Source: Calcarisporiella thermophila CBS 279.70
Taxonomy: Eukaryota > Calcarisporiellomycota
Direction of reading: 5' to 3'
Assembly: GCF_041956535.1 (NCBI RefSeq)
Contig: NW_027192209.1
Span: 136,092-200,091, forward strand
DNA length: 64,000 bases
Part shown: positions 45,532 through 58,151 of the stretch, one piece after another
How the letters are laid out: each line of letters starts with the position of its first letter
How positions within the stretch are numbered: the first letter of the stretch is position 1
The notes under the pieces: model-generated
Databases searched by the model: none
What the model was told of the DNA's origin: nothing
Seen by the model: the letters and a program-made list of their open reading frames with translations, nothing else
Program-made: the position numbers and the translations under genes

Positions 45532-47285
45532 GGTAGACAAAAGAATTCAGCCTCATTCCTACAAAATCTCATCCATCCCTACCGTTAGCCAAGGTTAAAT
45601 CCATTTTGCAAAGCTGGAAAAATAAAACGCAAAATGCCGGCTGCTTGTGTTTGGTTGTGAGCTCAGTTAGCAGCGAAATAGTGTCCCAACATCTAAAGAT
45701 CTTGTTCGTGTTCGAGTTGCTGGAGAGCGTTTAATGAAGGAGGATGTCTTCGAGATCATAAAATTTCATAAGATTCCCAAAATTTCTTTTCCCCGCTCTC
45801 CAAATCATAACGCCACCCTTATCATGGAGCCGGTTTTTATTCCCGTTAGATTATGGAAAGCTAAAATTCTATAATCGTCGCGAATCTTCCACCCAGCGCA
45901 ATACGCTCGGTTTTGCAATCCAGCAACGCCTCGACCGAAATTCCGGGAGGACGTACGGCCTATGCCCAGAGCCAGCCTAGGGCCAGAGCTGGCGGTGAGG
46001 TCAATTTTGAAAAATCAACATGAATCGTTGGCCCGAACCCCACGGCTCTAATGGAAAGCCTTTTCGCTATCCCCAAGCTATCCATCGAGAAACCTTGTCC
46101 TTAGCTTGTTTGAAATCCCTAAATAGAAAGGCTAATTGCAACGAAACCGCCTGCATTGTTGTGTTGACTGCCCGCGTTGATAAACATCGAATTCACACTC
46201 AGCGCCGCAATCAGGGAGGCTCCTCTGCAACAGCATAGGTTGCCCTCACGTGCTACAGAATGAATTTGACTCGAACAATGCCCAAACGGCCTCCGTCGCA
46301 TCCTAATAATAATTATTCCATTTCAGCCAAGCATTTCCAGAGAAATACAGTCGGCGGCCATCTGGAAAAGGTAGACGCTATGAAAACAAGTCGCATCACC
46401 AAGGAATCCGTGCAATTAATGGCATTACTAAGATTTTGCAGGGTGAGGACAGCAGGTGACCCAAATGAGGTTTGTTCTCCAGCAACCTCTGGATACAATC
46501 CCTCCAAGGATCTTGGGATCAACTTTGCCTCGGGTCCACTCCGTTCAATATCCTCTCGATGCTGAGGAGATTGGGAGAAGGCTCTCCAGAGCTCGGCCCT
46601 GGCTCGCGCAACCCCAGCAACCCCAGGGCCGGCCATGGTGCAAGCGCGCGCTGTCGGCCTGGGCGTCCACATGGGCCGATGCACTCTGCCACGAGCGCTT
46701 GCTGCTGTAGGTTATTTTAAGCTTGTGTACACACGCAGTCGGTTGCAATAGGTTTCAGATTCACGGATCCCTTTCATCATTTGCAATACCCATCGATCCA
46801 GTCTCGGGTTGCGCGCCAGCGTGCATAAAAGCCGCAGGATCGCGCTCATCGGGCCCGCTTTGCTGCATAGCGTCGGCAGAGACCCTCCGTGGCAGAGCTC
46901 GCGCTTGCGCAAGAAAACGGTCGAGAATCCTCAGCCAAGCACGAGTGTTCAAAAAGGACTCGGCCGAGACCAACGGCTCCCTCCCCCAGCGCTAAATAAA
47001 ACAATTCCATCGAATAGCTTATTTCCGCCCCACCAATTGGGCAATTTGTGCTCGTATCCGTAACCTTATCTGCTCTATATTTTTCCCCCGTTCCTGTTAC
47101 CCAATCTCGCTCTCCCCCTCCCCCCCTCCCACCGCTTAGGGTCTCGATTCCGCAGATCGCCTCTCATTCAATTCGCATTCTTCTATTTATCATTTGGTGG
47201 CATTGCCTGGCGCACTTCTTCCCCTCCTCTCTAGACTTTCTTCATACGTGTTTCTGGCTAAGCACGAATCCATTGCCCAATCCTC
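45532..47285. other. Divergent promoter region of CK2 beta and chitin synthase, with a GC-rich patch
   Basis: About 1.75 kb. From 46,000 to 47,000 the base composition rises well above other intergenic DNA in the window, so open frames appear in all six frames. None shows a domain or splice logic. The last 250 bases before the chitin synthase ATG are pyrimidine-rich. Confidence 0.5.
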
Positions 47286-50200
47286 ATGTCATACGCTAAC
47301 TATCCACAGGGCGGCGGCGGGTACCGCGCCAATGGATATCCTCAGATGACCCAGACCTCAGGCTATCCTGCAGCTCAGGAGGGCTACGCACAAGAACATC
47401 GTCCTCAGCAGCACTATCAGCCCCCGCGACAATATCAGTCTCAACCGGGGCAATATGGCTCCCAGCATGATCTGCATCAGCCGCAGCACTATGGGAATAC
47501 ATACATCGATGAGCACTTCGATTATTTTGCCAATGAATCCGATGACCGCGGGGGACTCGTAGAACACCAAGCACCGGAGCCGGTGAGCGCTTATCCCCCC
47601 AGTCCAGAACGATCGCCTCTGCAACATAATCCCATGCAGCGATATCAAAGCGAGCACCGAATCGATATGGACTATGAGAAACGGCAGCGACAAAACTCGC
47701 AAAAAGCAAGGAATCGTCAGGTATTTGCTCGGTTCACTTGAATCCAGGCTTATCTACACAATGGGCCGCAATATCGATGTCTCATTTTTATATTGACCCG
47801 GTTCTTTTTTTTCCCTAGTCTATTCGGCATGTCGAGCTAGTGAATGGAAACTTGGTGCTGGACTGCCGTGTCCCCGAAAAGGTGCTTCGCAATGTTAATT
47901 ATACGTCGGGTGAGGAGTTCACTCACATGCGGTATACGGCCGTCACCTGCGATCCCGACGATTTTGTTAAGGAGCGCTACACACTAAGGCCTCGCCTCAT
48001 GGGACGGCAAACAGAGCTTTTCATTGTGATGACCATGTACAACGAGGACGATGAGCTATTTCTCAAGACCATGAATGCGGTGATCAAGAACGTCGCGCAT
48101 CTGTGTAGCCGTACGCGCTCCAAGACTTGGAGCCAGGATGGCTGGCAGAAGATCGTGGCATGTATTGTCTCGGACGGCCGCAACAAAATTCATCCTCGCG
48201 TTCTAAAAGTGCTTGGGGCCATGGGCGTGTATCAGGATGGTATCGCCAAGTCCGAGGTCGCTGGGAACCCTGTGACCGCGCATCTCTTCGAGTACACCAC
48301 GCAGACCATGCTTGACTCGCACATGCAGCTCCACGGAACCGACAAATGTCCCGTGCCCGTCCAAGTGCTCTTCTGCCTGAAGGAGCAGAACAAGAAAAAG
48401 CTCAACTCCCACCGGTGGTTTTTCAACGCCTTTGCGCCGCTACTGAATCCAAATGTGTGCATCTTACTGGACGTGGGCACAAAGCCTAGCTCCACATCCA
48501 TCTACCACCTGTGGAAAGGTAGGATGCCCCCCCTCCTCCGGATGGCTTGTTTGTGGCTTTCTTTTCACCCAAAATGCTTTTTTTCTTGATAGCTTTCGAT
48601 CGTAACCCGCATGTGGGTGGGGCATGCGGCGAGATCTGCGCGGAGCTCGGCAGTGGCTGGAATAATCTGATGAATCCGCTCGTTGCATCCCAAAACTTCG
48701 AGTACAAGATGTCCAATATCTTGGACAAGCCGCTTGAGTCGGTATTCGGCTACATTTCCGTGCTCCCTGGTGCTTTCTCAGCCTACCGCTACAAGGCTCT
48801 GCAAGATTCTGCTCCTGGCGTGGGGCCGCTGGCCTCCTATTTCAAGGGTGAGATGTTGCATGGGAGCTCTGCAGATGCGAATATTTTCGAGGCTAACATG
48901 TACCTGGCCGAGGACCGTATCCTTTGCTTCGAGCTCGTGGCCAAACGTAACGAGTCCTGGCTACTGAAATACGTGAAGAGCGCCAAGGCAGAGACCGACG
49001 TGCCCGACAACCTTCCCGAATTTATTTCGCAGCGCCGTCGGTGGCTCAACGGCTCCTTTTTCGCGGCCGTGTATGGCACGGCCCACTTCTTCCGTATCTA
49101 TGGGTCGGGCCATAATCCACTGAGAAAACTTTTACTGACGTTCGAGTTCTTGTATAATGGCATCAATTTGTTTTTCAATTGGTTTGCATTGGTAAGGGTT
49201 TTCTTGCAGAATTTTATTTTCGGTGTGGAGCTCCAGCTAAAGTGGGATCCATTCTATGATTAGGGAAACTTTTATCTTGCCTTCTTTTTCCTTGGAAATG
49301 CTTCCACCCCCTCGCTAGTCTGTAAAGAGGACGCATGTGTGAAACTGTCGAGAGAAGGCATCCCGGATCCTTTCTTTGGTAGGGGTGAAGATATTTTCCC
49401 CTTTGCTCGTAATCTCTATATCATGGTACGTGGCGATCAATGAATCCCTTTACCCCCTTCCCCTTCTTAATTAACGAGATCTTCATGTTACTTATTTCTT
49501 TAGGTTATCGTGATCATATTTATTTCGGCCATGGGTAACCGTCCTCAAGGTTCCAAGTGGCTCTATCGGATTTGTGTTGTACTCTTTGCAATCATTATGG
49601 GAATTATGGTAATGACTCGCACCAGCAAGTAATGCTGTGTCATTTAGTGCTTTTTTCCCCTCCCATTTTATTAACCACCGCTTTTTATCGCGCTCGCCTG
49701 CTTCGTCGTGCTTAGCTTTATATTTCTGGGTTTGCCATTTGGAAAACGGTCTCCACCGCGGGCGGCATTAAGGATATTCCAAACCTCGTGAAAACGCAGC
49801 CCATCTTCCGCGATATGATCATCTCCCTTGGCTCGACCTATCTTCTCTATTTTGTCTCTTCTTTCTTGCATATGGAGCCGTGGCATATGTTCACCTCCTT
49901 CATCCAGTATCTCTTCCTCATGCCCTCCTACATCAATATCCTCATGGTATATGCCTTCTGTAATACCCACGACGTCTCTTGGGGGACAAAAGGCGATAAC
50001 GGAGCTGCGTCATTGGGGGCGGCCCAGGTGACCAAGATGGAGAACGGAAAGCAGGTTGTGAAAGTGGAGGTGCCCACCGAGCAACATGATATCAACCAGG
50101 CCTATGAGGAGATGCTGAAGGAGCTGGCGGTTCCGGAGGTGAAGGAGAAGCAAAAACGAGACGCAAAGACGAAGCAAGAGGACTACTACAAACTCTTCCG

Positions 50201-50492
50201 CACCAACCTGGTTCTCAGCTGGGCCTTCTCGAACGCCCTTCTGATCATCATCATGACTAGTAGTAGGGTGAATGAATTCATTTCTCATAAGAATCCAGAT
50301 GCGTCCAAGACATACAATCCCTACCTGACAGTAAGTTCTCCAATCTTTTTAATATCTACATTTTCATAACCTCCTCGTCTCTCCCCCCCCCCACCCCCTT
50401 AGTTCATCTTCTGGTCTGTCGCGTTTCTAAGTGCGGTGCGGTTTGTCGGATGTGTCTCGTATCTTATTTTAAGGCTGATATTCGGCGGCTAG
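47286..50492 (+). CDS. CHS: Chitin synthase, division 1
   Basis: Plasma-membrane GT2 enzyme that polymerises UDP-GlcNAc into chitin. ATG 47286. Seven exons join in frame: 47286-47720, 47819-48518, 48593-49191, 49264-49425, 49504-49608, 49716-50330 and 50403-50492. The N-terminus is Gln/Tyr/Pro-rich. The catalytic core has [31 protein letters not shown], then LLDVGTKP, and later [47 protein letters not shown] and the QRRRWLNGS product-binding motif. Exons 3-7 carry the membrane helices; the chain ends LILRLIFGG. There is no myosin or cytochrome b5 domain, so it is class I-III. The class within division 1 is not decided. Confidence 0.96.
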
Positions 50493-51218
50493 AGCAAATG
50501 GCCCTGGTAGTTCTCTCTTTGATTCTTCGTCTTCCTTTACTTTTTCTACTTCTATTTACACTTCATTCATTCATACCCCCTCCCCTATTCATTTCATATC
50601 CAAAAGATATATTCTAAATAAAACACACGATGCTGAACACAAGCTCGCAGCCTCGGATCTATAATTTGGAGGCCAATGATGAAGAGATCTACTCTAAAGT
50701 TGCTTGGAAACTAACCTCTAACTCTTTTTTATTAGAAAAGGAGACGCTTGTGGGCGGGGGCCAGTCGGGCCGCATCGTATCGGGCGTGAGGGTGTACAAG
50801 CGGTTTCCATGCATGCGAGTCCACCTCTTCTCCCCAGATCAAGGATCAAGGGAAGGCGTCTCCACTCACGGCCCTTATGGTCACCAAATTGTTTATCGCG
50901 AAAACAACCATCGGGCATGAGAATGGAAAAAGCGCTGGGGAGCTTAAAATAGGATTTGTGTAACAGAAAAGATTGAGGCTGGAGCTGATTTTTATTGGGC
51001 ACGGCGTGGAATTAAGAAGCGGTGCCTCACTCGGTTTCGATGTAATAATACTTAAAAAAAATAACAAACGGATTGAAACTCTGGTTAATCCATTAACAAT
51101 CCTCTCCTTCATCGCTACCCTCTCCTTATCATCGAATTCCCTTTCCTTATTTCCATTTATCATTTCTCTCTTTGCACACATACGTAACGCGCATTTATTT
51201 GTGATTTTTGAATTACCA
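50493..51218. other. Intergenic region between chitin synthase and OPY2
   Basis: About 725 bases. Contains the chitin synthase 3' UTR (pyrimidine-rich to about 50580) and the OPY2 promoter. Open frames near 50630-50920 are not supported. Confidence 0.45.
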
Positions 51219-52671
51219 ATGCCAGTCAGAGCATTAGCATGGGTGGGATTCCTGTGCTTGGTTCTCTCGGCCTCTAGTCTCTGCTACGGCCAAAGGCATA
51301 GGGCCGCGAACATAAGAGGTAATTCAGTGCTTTGTTTATTTAGTCTTTGTGGTGCTGAATGCATTTCTCTCCATGATTAGCACTTGATCCATCCACTGTC
51401 CGTATCAGGCATTCATCACGCTGGCTTCTAGCCCGCGCAGAGAATCAGGAGAGCGTCCAATGCTCCAATGTCAATACCACGTGTAATTGCGCGGCCAACG
51501 AAAAATGCGAAATGACTCTCCGATCGCGGACCAAATGCCCGGAAATAAAATGCGTGCCGCGTACTTCGGAATCGAAAGAATCTCAGGAGAGCACCGCGTC
51601 CCCTGGAAATGAAGCCGTGATTGGAGGAGTTGTAGGGGGTATTGTCGCCTTGATTATGATGGGAGTTGGCTATTTCTTGTACAGGCGCTTTGTACAAGAG
51701 CAGCGGCCTTGGCCTTCCATGTTTAGAAGAGGCAATCGCTCGAGATCAGACAGCATCAAAGGCTTGCGTGAAACGGTAGGTGGCCATCTGCTTCGTATAC
51801 GGCTAGAGCCTCTATTCATGCGCATTCATTCTACTTTCTGTAGAGCGAGGCTGAGAATATGGATCGCTCCACCTCTGCCATCATTCCTATCGGTTACATT
51901 CCACCCTTACCTGACGAAGATCAGGAGACACTTCCCCCTCCTACGCCGATGTCCGATATCGGAGAAAATCGGCGTGAGACCATCATCAAAACTGCAGACC
52001 GCATTCGAATCCATTCCCCACAGCCGATGGGTCCGGGTTCGGATGGCGGAGGTGCAACCACGGCCACCACGGTGATGCGCGCTCGCCCTCAGTTGATGCG
52101 TGTTATCTCCAAGAGGCAACCCAAAGAGAATGGGCCCGGGTCCATGCAGCCGACGCCCGAGGCCGATCAAACCGACTCGAAAACCTACGAGAAGCCCGAT
52201 GCGATGGGGGACACTGGGGTCGACGAAGAAGCGAGCAGGACTCCTATTAATTCCTCGGACTCCCCCCTCTTGCAGGCCGAAGCGAACACCAAGCCGCAGG
52301 CACGACCGGTAATCACTTCCGGACATCCGAGCACGACGGTCGAAGATGACCCCCTTCGACCTCTTAGCTTCGTTGAAAGTAGAGGCGAAATCCAAACAGC
52401 GCCTTCCACCGCCACCCTAGACGCCGGGTCTACAGCCCCCAGCGCTACCCAGCAGCTCGTCACCCCCAATAGGCCTATCTCCGTGCACCTAACCGACGAG
52501 GACCTCAACCGCCCCTTGAGCATTGCCTACACTGCCGGCCACGCACTATCTCGACCATATAGCGGGACGAGTGAGGAAAATGCGCAGGAATGGGAGGCTT
52601 TGGAGAAGCAGCTTGCAAAGCTGGATGAAATGGATATGACGCTGGAGGAGACCATGTCTGGCCCCCGGTGA
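51219..52671 (+). CDS. OPY2: OPY2-like membrane anchor of the osmosensing (HOG) pathway
   Basis: Opy2 is a single-pass plasma-membrane protein that recruits the Ste50-Ste11 module for HOG signalling. ATG 51219 opens a signal peptide (MPVRALAWVGFLCLVLSASS). Exons are 51219-51318, 51381-51775 and 51844-52671. The ectodomain has the Opy2 cysteine pattern: CSNVNTTCNCAANEKC, then CPEIKC. One membrane helix follows (GGVVGGIVALIMMGVGYFLY) with a basic flank. The cytoplasmic tail has the conserved AIIPIGYIPPLPD box, further Pro/Ser-rich motifs, and an acidic C-terminus (LAKLDEMDMTLEETM). Length fits the family. Domain order makes the call good; binding to Ste50 is family knowledge. Confidence 0.85.
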
Positions 52672-53188
52672 TCTTATCTTCTGGTCCTCGCTCCCCTTTC
52701 CTGTAGCCACTCTCACTTTGTTTGTTTATTCATGTTCACCTTTCCTTCCCGCCCCTCCCGCCCACATCCTCCCGCTTAATCCCATCTCTAATATGTTTAG
52801 ATATTTTTATCTTATTTTTTTGTACTTATTGTTGTGCTATTTCTCGCCCGCTTGCCTTGATATTCCCACCGCTTTCCTCCTCCTTCTCCTTCATACGGTC
52901 GGCGGGCAAAGTTGGCTCTTTTTCTGTATCTCTAATACCCCTTTCCATTGTCTACATTGGCCCTTTTTGCTCAATGAAAAAAAAAAGGTTACGTAGTTTT
53001 ATTTTGGGTTAAGAAAGAAAAGAGAAGTAGCTTGAGACAGTTCGTACAATAGGGATAGAGTGAAAGAGAAAGAGGGAGGGAGCGAGAGAGAGAGAGAGAA
53101 ATATATATGTAGATGTAGATAGGCTACAAAGACTGGGAAATTGGATATCGAGGCGGGAACCAAGCAACCCCCTCTAAAGCAGTGTCCA
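52672..53188. other. Convergent intergenic region
   Basis: 3' flanks of OPY2 (+) and TFIIF alpha (-). Holds a (GA)n run at 53084-53099 and pyrimidine-rich DNA near 52740-52960. No gene seen. Confidence 0.5.
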
Positions 53189-55721
53189 TTACTCAGCATA
53201 GTTATCATTTAAAGACAGATATCCATTCTTGACCACCCCGACCTTTCGGGCGATGGCGCGGAATCGATCCTTGTTGGAGGGATCCGCCTTCAGCTTCTTC
53301 TTGAAGAAGTGCAGGAAATCCTTGGTGACAATGGGCTGCTTCTCACGGAGCAGCTTCACCACCTCATCAATGGTGATGAGGTTCTCGTCTAGAATGAAAA
53401 ATAAAAAAGCCCCATGATACTTCGAAAAAAGGGGGGGGGGAGGGTGAATAGACAGAGAACACTTACCAGAGGGCTCGGTTGGAGACGCGCTTGCGGATGG
53501 ACTGACGCTAGGGCTACCGGCCAGTGGAGAGGGCGAGCTGGCAGGGGGTGCCGGCGAGGGCGAGGAAATATACATACGAGGCTCTATTGGTTCCTAGGGA
53601 GGGGTGCGAACAAATAAGGGTCAGGGCAGTCCAATGGATGAGAACAGAGCCAGCCCGGCATCTGCAGATGGTTTACCTTTTTCACCTTCACCTCCTTGGT
53701 AGCATCTCCAGCTTCCACTCTTGCCTTCCCCTTTTTATCCTCCACGCCGGGTTCGATGCGCTTCCGCTTCTTGCCCTCTTCTCCGCGCTCAACTTTGACC
53801 TTGACTCCCTCGGCCCCACCCTCCATTCGTTTGCGCTTTTTCATCTCCGCCATGGGTAGAGTGGATGGCGGCTTGTTCGCAAACGAAGCAGAAGTGGGCG
53901 CCTTCACCAGATTCTTGGAGGATTTGGCCGGCTCCTTAACCATTTTCTTGGCCAGCAAACCAGCACTAGTGGGTTTCAGATCCTTGATCTTGTTGGTACG
54001 TTTATCAGGGACAGCAGAGGGTTTGGTTGCTTGTGGTGTGGAGGGTCGGGACTGAGAGGAGTTGGCCTCCTCCTGCTTGATTAGCTTTTCTAGATCGAAC
54101 TCTTCCTCATCAGAGGACGTTAGTTCCTCCTCGCTCTATGGAGACAGAGTTTCCAAAAAGAAGGGGGGAGGGAGATCCTGTTAATGATCCATACTCTCTT
54201 TGCGCCATCTTAAGTGCTCTCGATATTACCAGATTCGCATACGGATCCTTCTCGTCATCCTCACTTGCGTATGCTTTGTTCTTGTCCACCTTCAGCATCA
54301 GCTTTTTCAGCCCCTTCCCATCCTCTGTTAGCTCCTCTTTCACTTCCGTCTCATCCTCGTCCATATCCTCCTCCAAATTGCCTCTTTGGCCAATTTTATA
54401 TTTCTGACCCTGTATATTGAGGAAAGGATTAGGTTCACTACTAACTCCCAAGGATCAGTCGGGCATTTCAAAAGCTCACCAGCTCCTTTTTAGCCGTTTC
54501 TTCGTCCTTCCCCAGCTCATCAATAGGTTCTTCGTCGTCAGATCGAACTCGAGTGAAATCTAGTTCGTCATCGTCATCGGCAGCTTCTCGCTCTCGGCGA
54601 GGCTTGCTCTCTTCATCGTCATCCCACCGGTTTCTACAAAATCCAGAGATATACTTTGTCAGTCACCCTTCTCCGCGGGAGAACTAAAGCTGCATCTATC
54701 GTGATATACCCTTCACCATGATCTACTAAACGCAGTCGCCGCCCACCCCTAGCCGGTGCAGCGACCGAGGAGGAAGCTTCACCGTTCTCTCCAGGTCTAA
54801 ATATCCTGTCTGCCTTCTCCATTATTTTTCCTCTCAGCTTTAGCTAATAAAATGAACCACAAAATAGAGATGAGCAATGCAAGTACAAAGGCACATTGCC
54901 ACTGTTGAGAAAATTGGCCGTCCTCACTTCTTGTTCAAGTTCCTCAGGAGTTTTCTTAATGGTCGGTTGCTTCCGAAAGGTATACCAGTATTTAGTAGGT
55001 ACAACTTTGAATCCATCCTCCTAAAAGCAAAAAAAAAAAAAAAAAAATTAGACAGTGAATACAGAGCTAGAGAAACCTCTAAAAAAATTTTTTTTCCAAC
55101 TTACTGATACCACAAACATCATATACCGAGCCTTCTGTCCGCCCTCGAGACTACCTACCCACGCATTTTGCCCGTCATCATCTTCCAGAACCCATGGCTG
55201 ATATTCACGCTTGCGCAACTCTCGCTCCCCCTCATCAGCAAGGAAGATCTGCATCGTCTTCTTTTTAAATAAGTTCTGACGATTTTTTTGTGCGCCGCCA
55301 TGGGGGGCAATCTGCTTAGCATCCTTTAAATTCTTCTTCGCGTCGGGTTTTACTGCCGATCCATCGCTTTCACCGGCTGCCGAATTCGGTGAAGAAACAA
55401 TGTGTTTAGGATTGCGGCGGCGAAGCCGGACAGGGGGTGTAAAATCTTTGGTAAGATCAACCGGTTTGTGGGAATGGAAACGCATCAAGTGATGCATCTC
55501 TTTTGACCCACCAGAACGCAACGAGAAATCGGTGAAACTTCGAGGGGCGGAACCTTGCTGTTGCTGTTGCTGCTGCTCTCCGGGGCGTGGTTTTTGTGGG
55601 GAGGTGGAGAGGGGTCTTTGGGGCTGGGAGGGGGAGTTGCGCGTGAGGGGGGCGTTGCACGATTGGAAGGAGTACCGGGCTGGGGTTGCCTCGGTTTTTT
55701 AGGCATGAAGATCTGCGACAT
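53189..55721 (-). CDS. TFG1: Transcription factor IIF alpha subunit (RAP74)
   Basis: General transcription factor that travels with RNA polymerase II. ATG 55721 (MSQIFMPKKPRQPQPGTPSN). The N-terminal dimerisation domain is seen in HHLMRFHSHKPVDLTKDF, KKKTMQIFLADEGERELRKR, then YQPWVLEDDDGQNAWVGSLE and ARYMMFVVS. The middle is long, acidic and lysine-rich (about 53600-54830), as usual. The last exon is the C-terminal winged helix: LITIDEVVKLLREKQPIVTK then DFLHFFKKKL and KNGYLSLNDNYAE. At least eight exons. One intron carries an A19 run at 55029-55047. The ends and middle all match the family. Confidence 0.93.
55029..55047. repeat. Poly-A tract (19 A) in a TFIIF alpha intron
   Basis: Uninterrupted A run on the plus strand; on the coding strand it is a T run that may act as the polypyrimidine tract. 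Confidence 0.85.
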
Positions 55722-56042
55722 CGTGATTATGGTGATCTCCTGATGATCTTTTAATCTAACTTTCTCCTTGCTTGGTCTCTCAAAGATTCAACAAACAAAG
55801 AGTCCTTTGAATGCTCACAAAGGAATATTTGAGAAAGAGCGGAGGGGTTTACTTGAAGTGAAATAACAAGTTGACATAGTGACCACATGCAGAGGATAGG
55901 TTTGGGATAGTTTCTGTTGATCGAGATAAGATCTCTCCCGCGTAAGAATATGTCAACGCATAAATTGTATTGATCTCTTTCCATTTCGAAAACACACCCT
56001 CTTTCTACTCACAATCCTTTGGCATTCACCCCCCAAGTCGAA

Positions 56043-56828
56043 ATGGCTCAACGGACCGCAACCGTCACCCGCAAAACTAATGAAACTGACATTTTAATTA
56101 ATCTCACCATGGACACCCCTGGCAGCAAGCAGGCAATTGACATTCAAACTGGCATAGGATTCCTAGATCATGCAAGTGTTTGGATGTTGTGCCCAGCGCA
56201 AACTTATGACCATTTAACCTCGATATAATAGATGTATCATGCACTAGCCAAACATGGGGGTTGGTCCCTCCAATTAAAATGTAACGGAGATCTTCACATT
56301 GACGACCACCACACTGCGGAAGATACTGCTATTGCACTTGGAATGGCATTCAAGCAGGCGCTTGGTGAACCCCGTGGGATCAAGCGGTTTGGCTATGCGT
56401 ATGCCCCACTCGACGAAGTAAATCACCTTTTTTGGACCTACTTTTCCGGGTCACCATTCATCTCACCTTTTTGTGATTCAAGGCTCTATCCAGAGTCGTA
56501 GTAGATATCTCAGGGCGCCCTTTTGCCGACGTAGATCTTGGGTTAAAGCGCGAGATGATTGGACAACTATCATGCGAAATGATACCACACGTCCTTCAGT
56601 CTTTTGCTTTCTCAGCGGGGATCACATTGCATGTCGATGTCTTGAAGGGAAATAACGATCACCATCGGTATAAATACGAAATAGGCTCTTCAAAGAGGTG
56701 TTGGGCTGATGATACTTGGTATTCTTGATAGGGCTGAGTCGGCATTCAAAGCACTTGCGGTTGCTTTGAAGATGGCCACTAAACGCACTGGGAGCGACGA
56801 TGTCCCCAGCACTAAGGGTGTTTTATAA
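56043..56828 (+). CDS. HIS3: Imidazoleglycerol-phosphate dehydratase
   Basis: Sixth step of histidine synthesis: imidazoleglycerol phosphate to imidazole acetol phosphate; a cytosolic manganese enzyme. ATG 56043 ([20 protein letters not shown]). Exons are 56043-56171, 56232-56417, 56483-56667 and 56732-56828. The metal-binding motifs are present: [17 protein letters not shown] across the first junction, then [17 protein letters not shown], and in exon 3 to 4 [15 protein letters not shown]. The chain ends STKGVL. The first intron must begin with GC (GCAAGT) and end with AG to give DHMYHAL; no GT donor keeps frame. About 200 residues, full length, monofunctional. Its start is divergent from TFIIF alpha, 321 bases apart. 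Confidence 0.96.
56172..56231 (+). other. GC-AG intron of HIS3
   Basis: The donor is GCAAGT, the usual GC-donor consensus, and the acceptor is TAATAG, with intron length 60. Joining CAT to ATG restores the invariant DHMxHALxxH motif. Confidence 0.85.
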
Positions 56829-57034
56829 ATATCGGTCTGAAAGTCGACCATTGACATATTTCTGGCCGTGGGGCAAAGGGGGAGGGAGGGAGGGAGAATA
56901 GAGATGAATTAAATGAAATAAATTGGGCCCCAATTTCAGTTTATTCATAACAAGTGTATATAAAAGCTCTAATTTCTAACTCTCCAACACCACCTCAACA
57001 ACAGTACCAGCATGATTCCCCAGAAAATGGTCAT

Positions 57035-58151
57035 TCAAACTGAGGCAGAAGCAGCAGTTGCATCCTCTGGAAGCACCTGCTTCAAGAATTCGACCATGTC
57101 TCGTAATTCTTGTGGAGAGCTGGAGTGGCCCATCCCACGATAGCTCTTAAAAGTAACATTGTAGCCTAGCTCCTTCAAGCGAAGGTGACTATTCATGCCA
57201 TAGGCAAATTGCACTACCTAAAACATCGATGGAAAATTAGAGCAATGCATTAGAAAATGAAGCCCCTCTTCGCTCTCCATACCGGGTCAGCTTCGCCATG
57301 GCACATCAAGATGGGAGTTTTCTTGTTTACATTCGACTCCATCTGTGATTAAAGGGAATAGATAAGCAAAAACAATCCAAACGCTGTAGCAGAGAATAGT
57401 ATTCACCCTGCCGATCTTGGTGCGAAGAGGTAAGTAGGTACTAAGCATGATGAAACCGGCCAATTTATATTCTGTCGTAAGGCCAGTAAAACAAGTAACA
57501 GCACCCCCTGGATGACAGGCACATGTCCCTTTAAGTCAATTATCCTTGCTTCATGAGGTTAATAAGCATACACTCACCCTGTGAAAATCCTCCAAGAACA
57601 ATACGGCTGGCAGGGATACCGTTATCTACCTCTTCCCGTATTATAGAGGTCACTGGAATCAATTTGCAAAAATTTAGCAACGATTAATTCCTATTTTAAA
57701 TGCGCCATACATACCGCTACGAGACGATTCCGTCAAACCTTTTTCGTCCTCGTGCTCTTCTAAGCTGCTCAAGCTCACGATATCGTACCAGCTTGGCATT
57801 TTCATTCCCATGTTGAGAGTCACTGGTTGAATTGGACTAGAATTAGGGGTTGTGAGATATGAGCTTCCCTAACCAAACGATTACCCAAGAATAATAAGCT
57901 TTGAAAACTTACGCATTGGGTAGGATGAATTTCGTATGAGGAAAGAGCGGCGCAATCTCTCGAGCAACAGGAGCCCTTTTGTTGTCCAACACAGTGATTA
58001 GTTCGGATCAGAAAACTGTAAGCAGTAGAAGAATTATGTAACCCCACCATCCTTCCCCGGTATCCCCCAGACCATGCAAGAAAACAACAGTAGAAGTGTG
58101 TCTTCCCACTGGATTGATGATAACTTTGGTAAGAGGTCGTGCAGCCATCAT
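57035..58151 (-). CDS. APT1: Acyl-protein thioesterase / carboxylesterase
   Basis: Cytosolic serine hydrolase that removes palmitate from proteins and acyl groups from lysophospholipids. ATG 58151 (MMAARPLTKVIINPVGRHTS); the second ATG at 58148 is equally possible. Motifs in order: VVFLHGLGDTGEGWWG, then APVAREIAPLFPHTKFILPN, MPSWYDIVSLSS, the nucleophile elbow VLGGFSQGGAVTC, the catalytic Asp in ILMCHGEADPVV and the His in YRGMGHSSSPQELRD. About seven short introns, all GT-AG. The chain ends in an alanine/serine-rich tail (ATAASASV). Typical length, all three catalytic residues present. Confidence 0.94.

Noticed and set aside
46260-47063. Overlapping open frames of 60-120 codons on both strands
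   Set aside because: They appear in every frame because of high GC; no domain, signal peptide or splice signal supports one over another.
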